Source: Lentibacillus juripiscarius JCM 12147
GTDB taxonomy: Bacteria > Bacillota > Bacilli > Bacillales_D > Amphibacillaceae
DNA: 16,623 bases
NCBI GenBank assembly: GCA_001311805.1
Contig: BBCA01000061.1
Location: forward strand, 1-16,623
Reading direction: 5' to 3'
Part shown: piece by piece, positions 16,049-16,623 of the stretch
Numbering within the stretch: the stretch's first letter is position 1
How the letters are laid out: each line of letters opens with the position of its first letter
Notes under the pieces: model-generated
What the model was told of the DNA's origin: nothing
Databases searched by the model: none
The model's input: only the letters and a program-made list of their open reading frames with translations
Translations under genes and position numbers: made by a program

Positions 16049-16623
16049 AAGGCAGACAGCAGCCCGGTGGAACCAGGTGGGAATGGAGCCTAAACATATT
16101 TGAACCCGTGGCCTGGATACAATGTTGCTTGTCGCGTTGCAAGTTAATTGGGCGAAGCATATGTTCCTTGCAACTTGCAGCTTCTCGCTAGAGGTTTTGC
16201 TCGTCTCTTTCACCAGTCCGGGTATAAGTGCGACATCTGCTCAAGCTCACGCGGTTTGTGTTGCAGTGCCTTCTTTGCCGGGGTTGCCCCGAGAATTTCG
16301 ATGGATAGTGTGTGCTAGTGCAGGTACCCGCGCAGGACGTTGCAAACTTAGCCAGCGGATGCACAGGACAAGGAAAGCTGCGACAGCGAAGCATCGTACG
16401 AAGAAAATACGTATATCCGGGCCGCTAGATTAAATGAGAAGTGGAGTCGGTATGTAATGTGGAACTCTTTATTCGATGGCCGCATATTTTCCGTTCTTCC
16501 ACTAACGTGCCCCTTAAATGAATAAGAGATGGACTTCTATTAGCTAGTTTTGCTGAACAAAAGTTTTATAATAATGATCAGTTGATTATACTGAATGAAT
16601 TTCATAAATACTTTTTTGCTTAA
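16049..16623. other. Gene-poor tail with repeat fragment and possible broken ORF
   Basis: No recognisable gene. An 8-bp inverted repeat TGCAAGTT/AACTTGCA lies at 16138-16179. From about 16430 the + strand reads LNEKWSRYVMWNSLFDGR and on to CPLNE (stop at 16523-16525), then in the next frame RDGLLLASFAEQKFYN to a TAA at 16621-16623. Adding one base near 16522 would join them into one protein tail of about 65 residues, in line with the errors elsewhere, but I do not recognise the sequence. Confidence 0.3.
16362..16408. repeat. 47-bp module shared with MITE-like element 1
   Basis: The stretch from CACAGGACAAGG to GAAGAAAAT equals 7154-7200 in length (47 bp) and matches it at 42 positions. It is followed by TATATCCGGGCC, weakly inverted against AGTCCGGGTATA at about 16216-16227, so a decayed third copy of the element family may span roughly 16216-16425. 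No direct repeat is evident. Confidence 0.65.

Noticed and set aside
16122..16433. A 103-residue + strand ORF and a 68-residue - strand ORF in the tail
   Set aside because: Composition is odd for a protein and the region contains the repeat module; no homology recognised.

Overview
The window looks like chromosomal DNA of a low-to-mid GC Bacillaceae, most likely a halotolerant relative of Virgibacillus, Oceanobacillus or Lentibacillus. The reasons are Bacillus-type ribosome binding sites and sigma-A promoters, the closest recognisable proteins (M29 aminopeptidase, PgcA, BrnQ, YkoY-type TerC behind a manganese riboswitch) and the long intergenic hairpin repeats typical of this group. The genus is an inference. 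There is no phage, plasmid, CRISPR or rRNA/tRNA content that I can see.

Layout: a sodium:alanine/glycine-type (AGCS) symporter (243-1680, +); a 21-bp repeat array; a small MaoC-like hotdog protein (2139-2514, +); an HxlR/YodB-type regulator (2614-2943, -); an M29 aminopeptidase (3136-4377, +); a REP-like hairpin and a second 21-bp array; a RecQ helicase (4716-6870, -); a MITE-like element (7002-7299); BrnQ (7318-8625, -); a CPA1 cation:proton antiporter (9029-10955, +); a small coiled-coil protein (10993-11172, -) and an AI-2E family permease (11231-12320, -); a second MITE-like element (12421-12629); PgcA phosphoglucomutase (12711-14443, +); a yybP-ykoY riboswitch with its hairpin (14552-14667) in front of a TerC-family protein (14739-15520, +); an overlapping 34-codon membrane mini-ORF (15504-15608); a DUF488/YeaO-like protein (15689-16048, +); and a gene-poor tail with another repeat fragment.

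The genes are mostly single-gene transcription units for housekeeping transport and metabolism, separated by clear terminators; they do not form one system. The only tightly regulated unit visible is the riboswitch-terC group.

Nine of the twelve clear protein genes are broken by single-base length errors, about 19 in all. Most lie in runs of A, T, C or G, and in every case the family's sequence continues without loss in the neighbouring frame. This points to uncorrected homopolymer errors in the assembly, not to real gene decay, so I give each such gene its full reconstructed span. The most novel content is in the repeats: two elements with GG...CC ends flanked by direct repeats and sharing an internal core, a 47-bp module shared with a third locus, and two unrelated 21-bp-period arrays.
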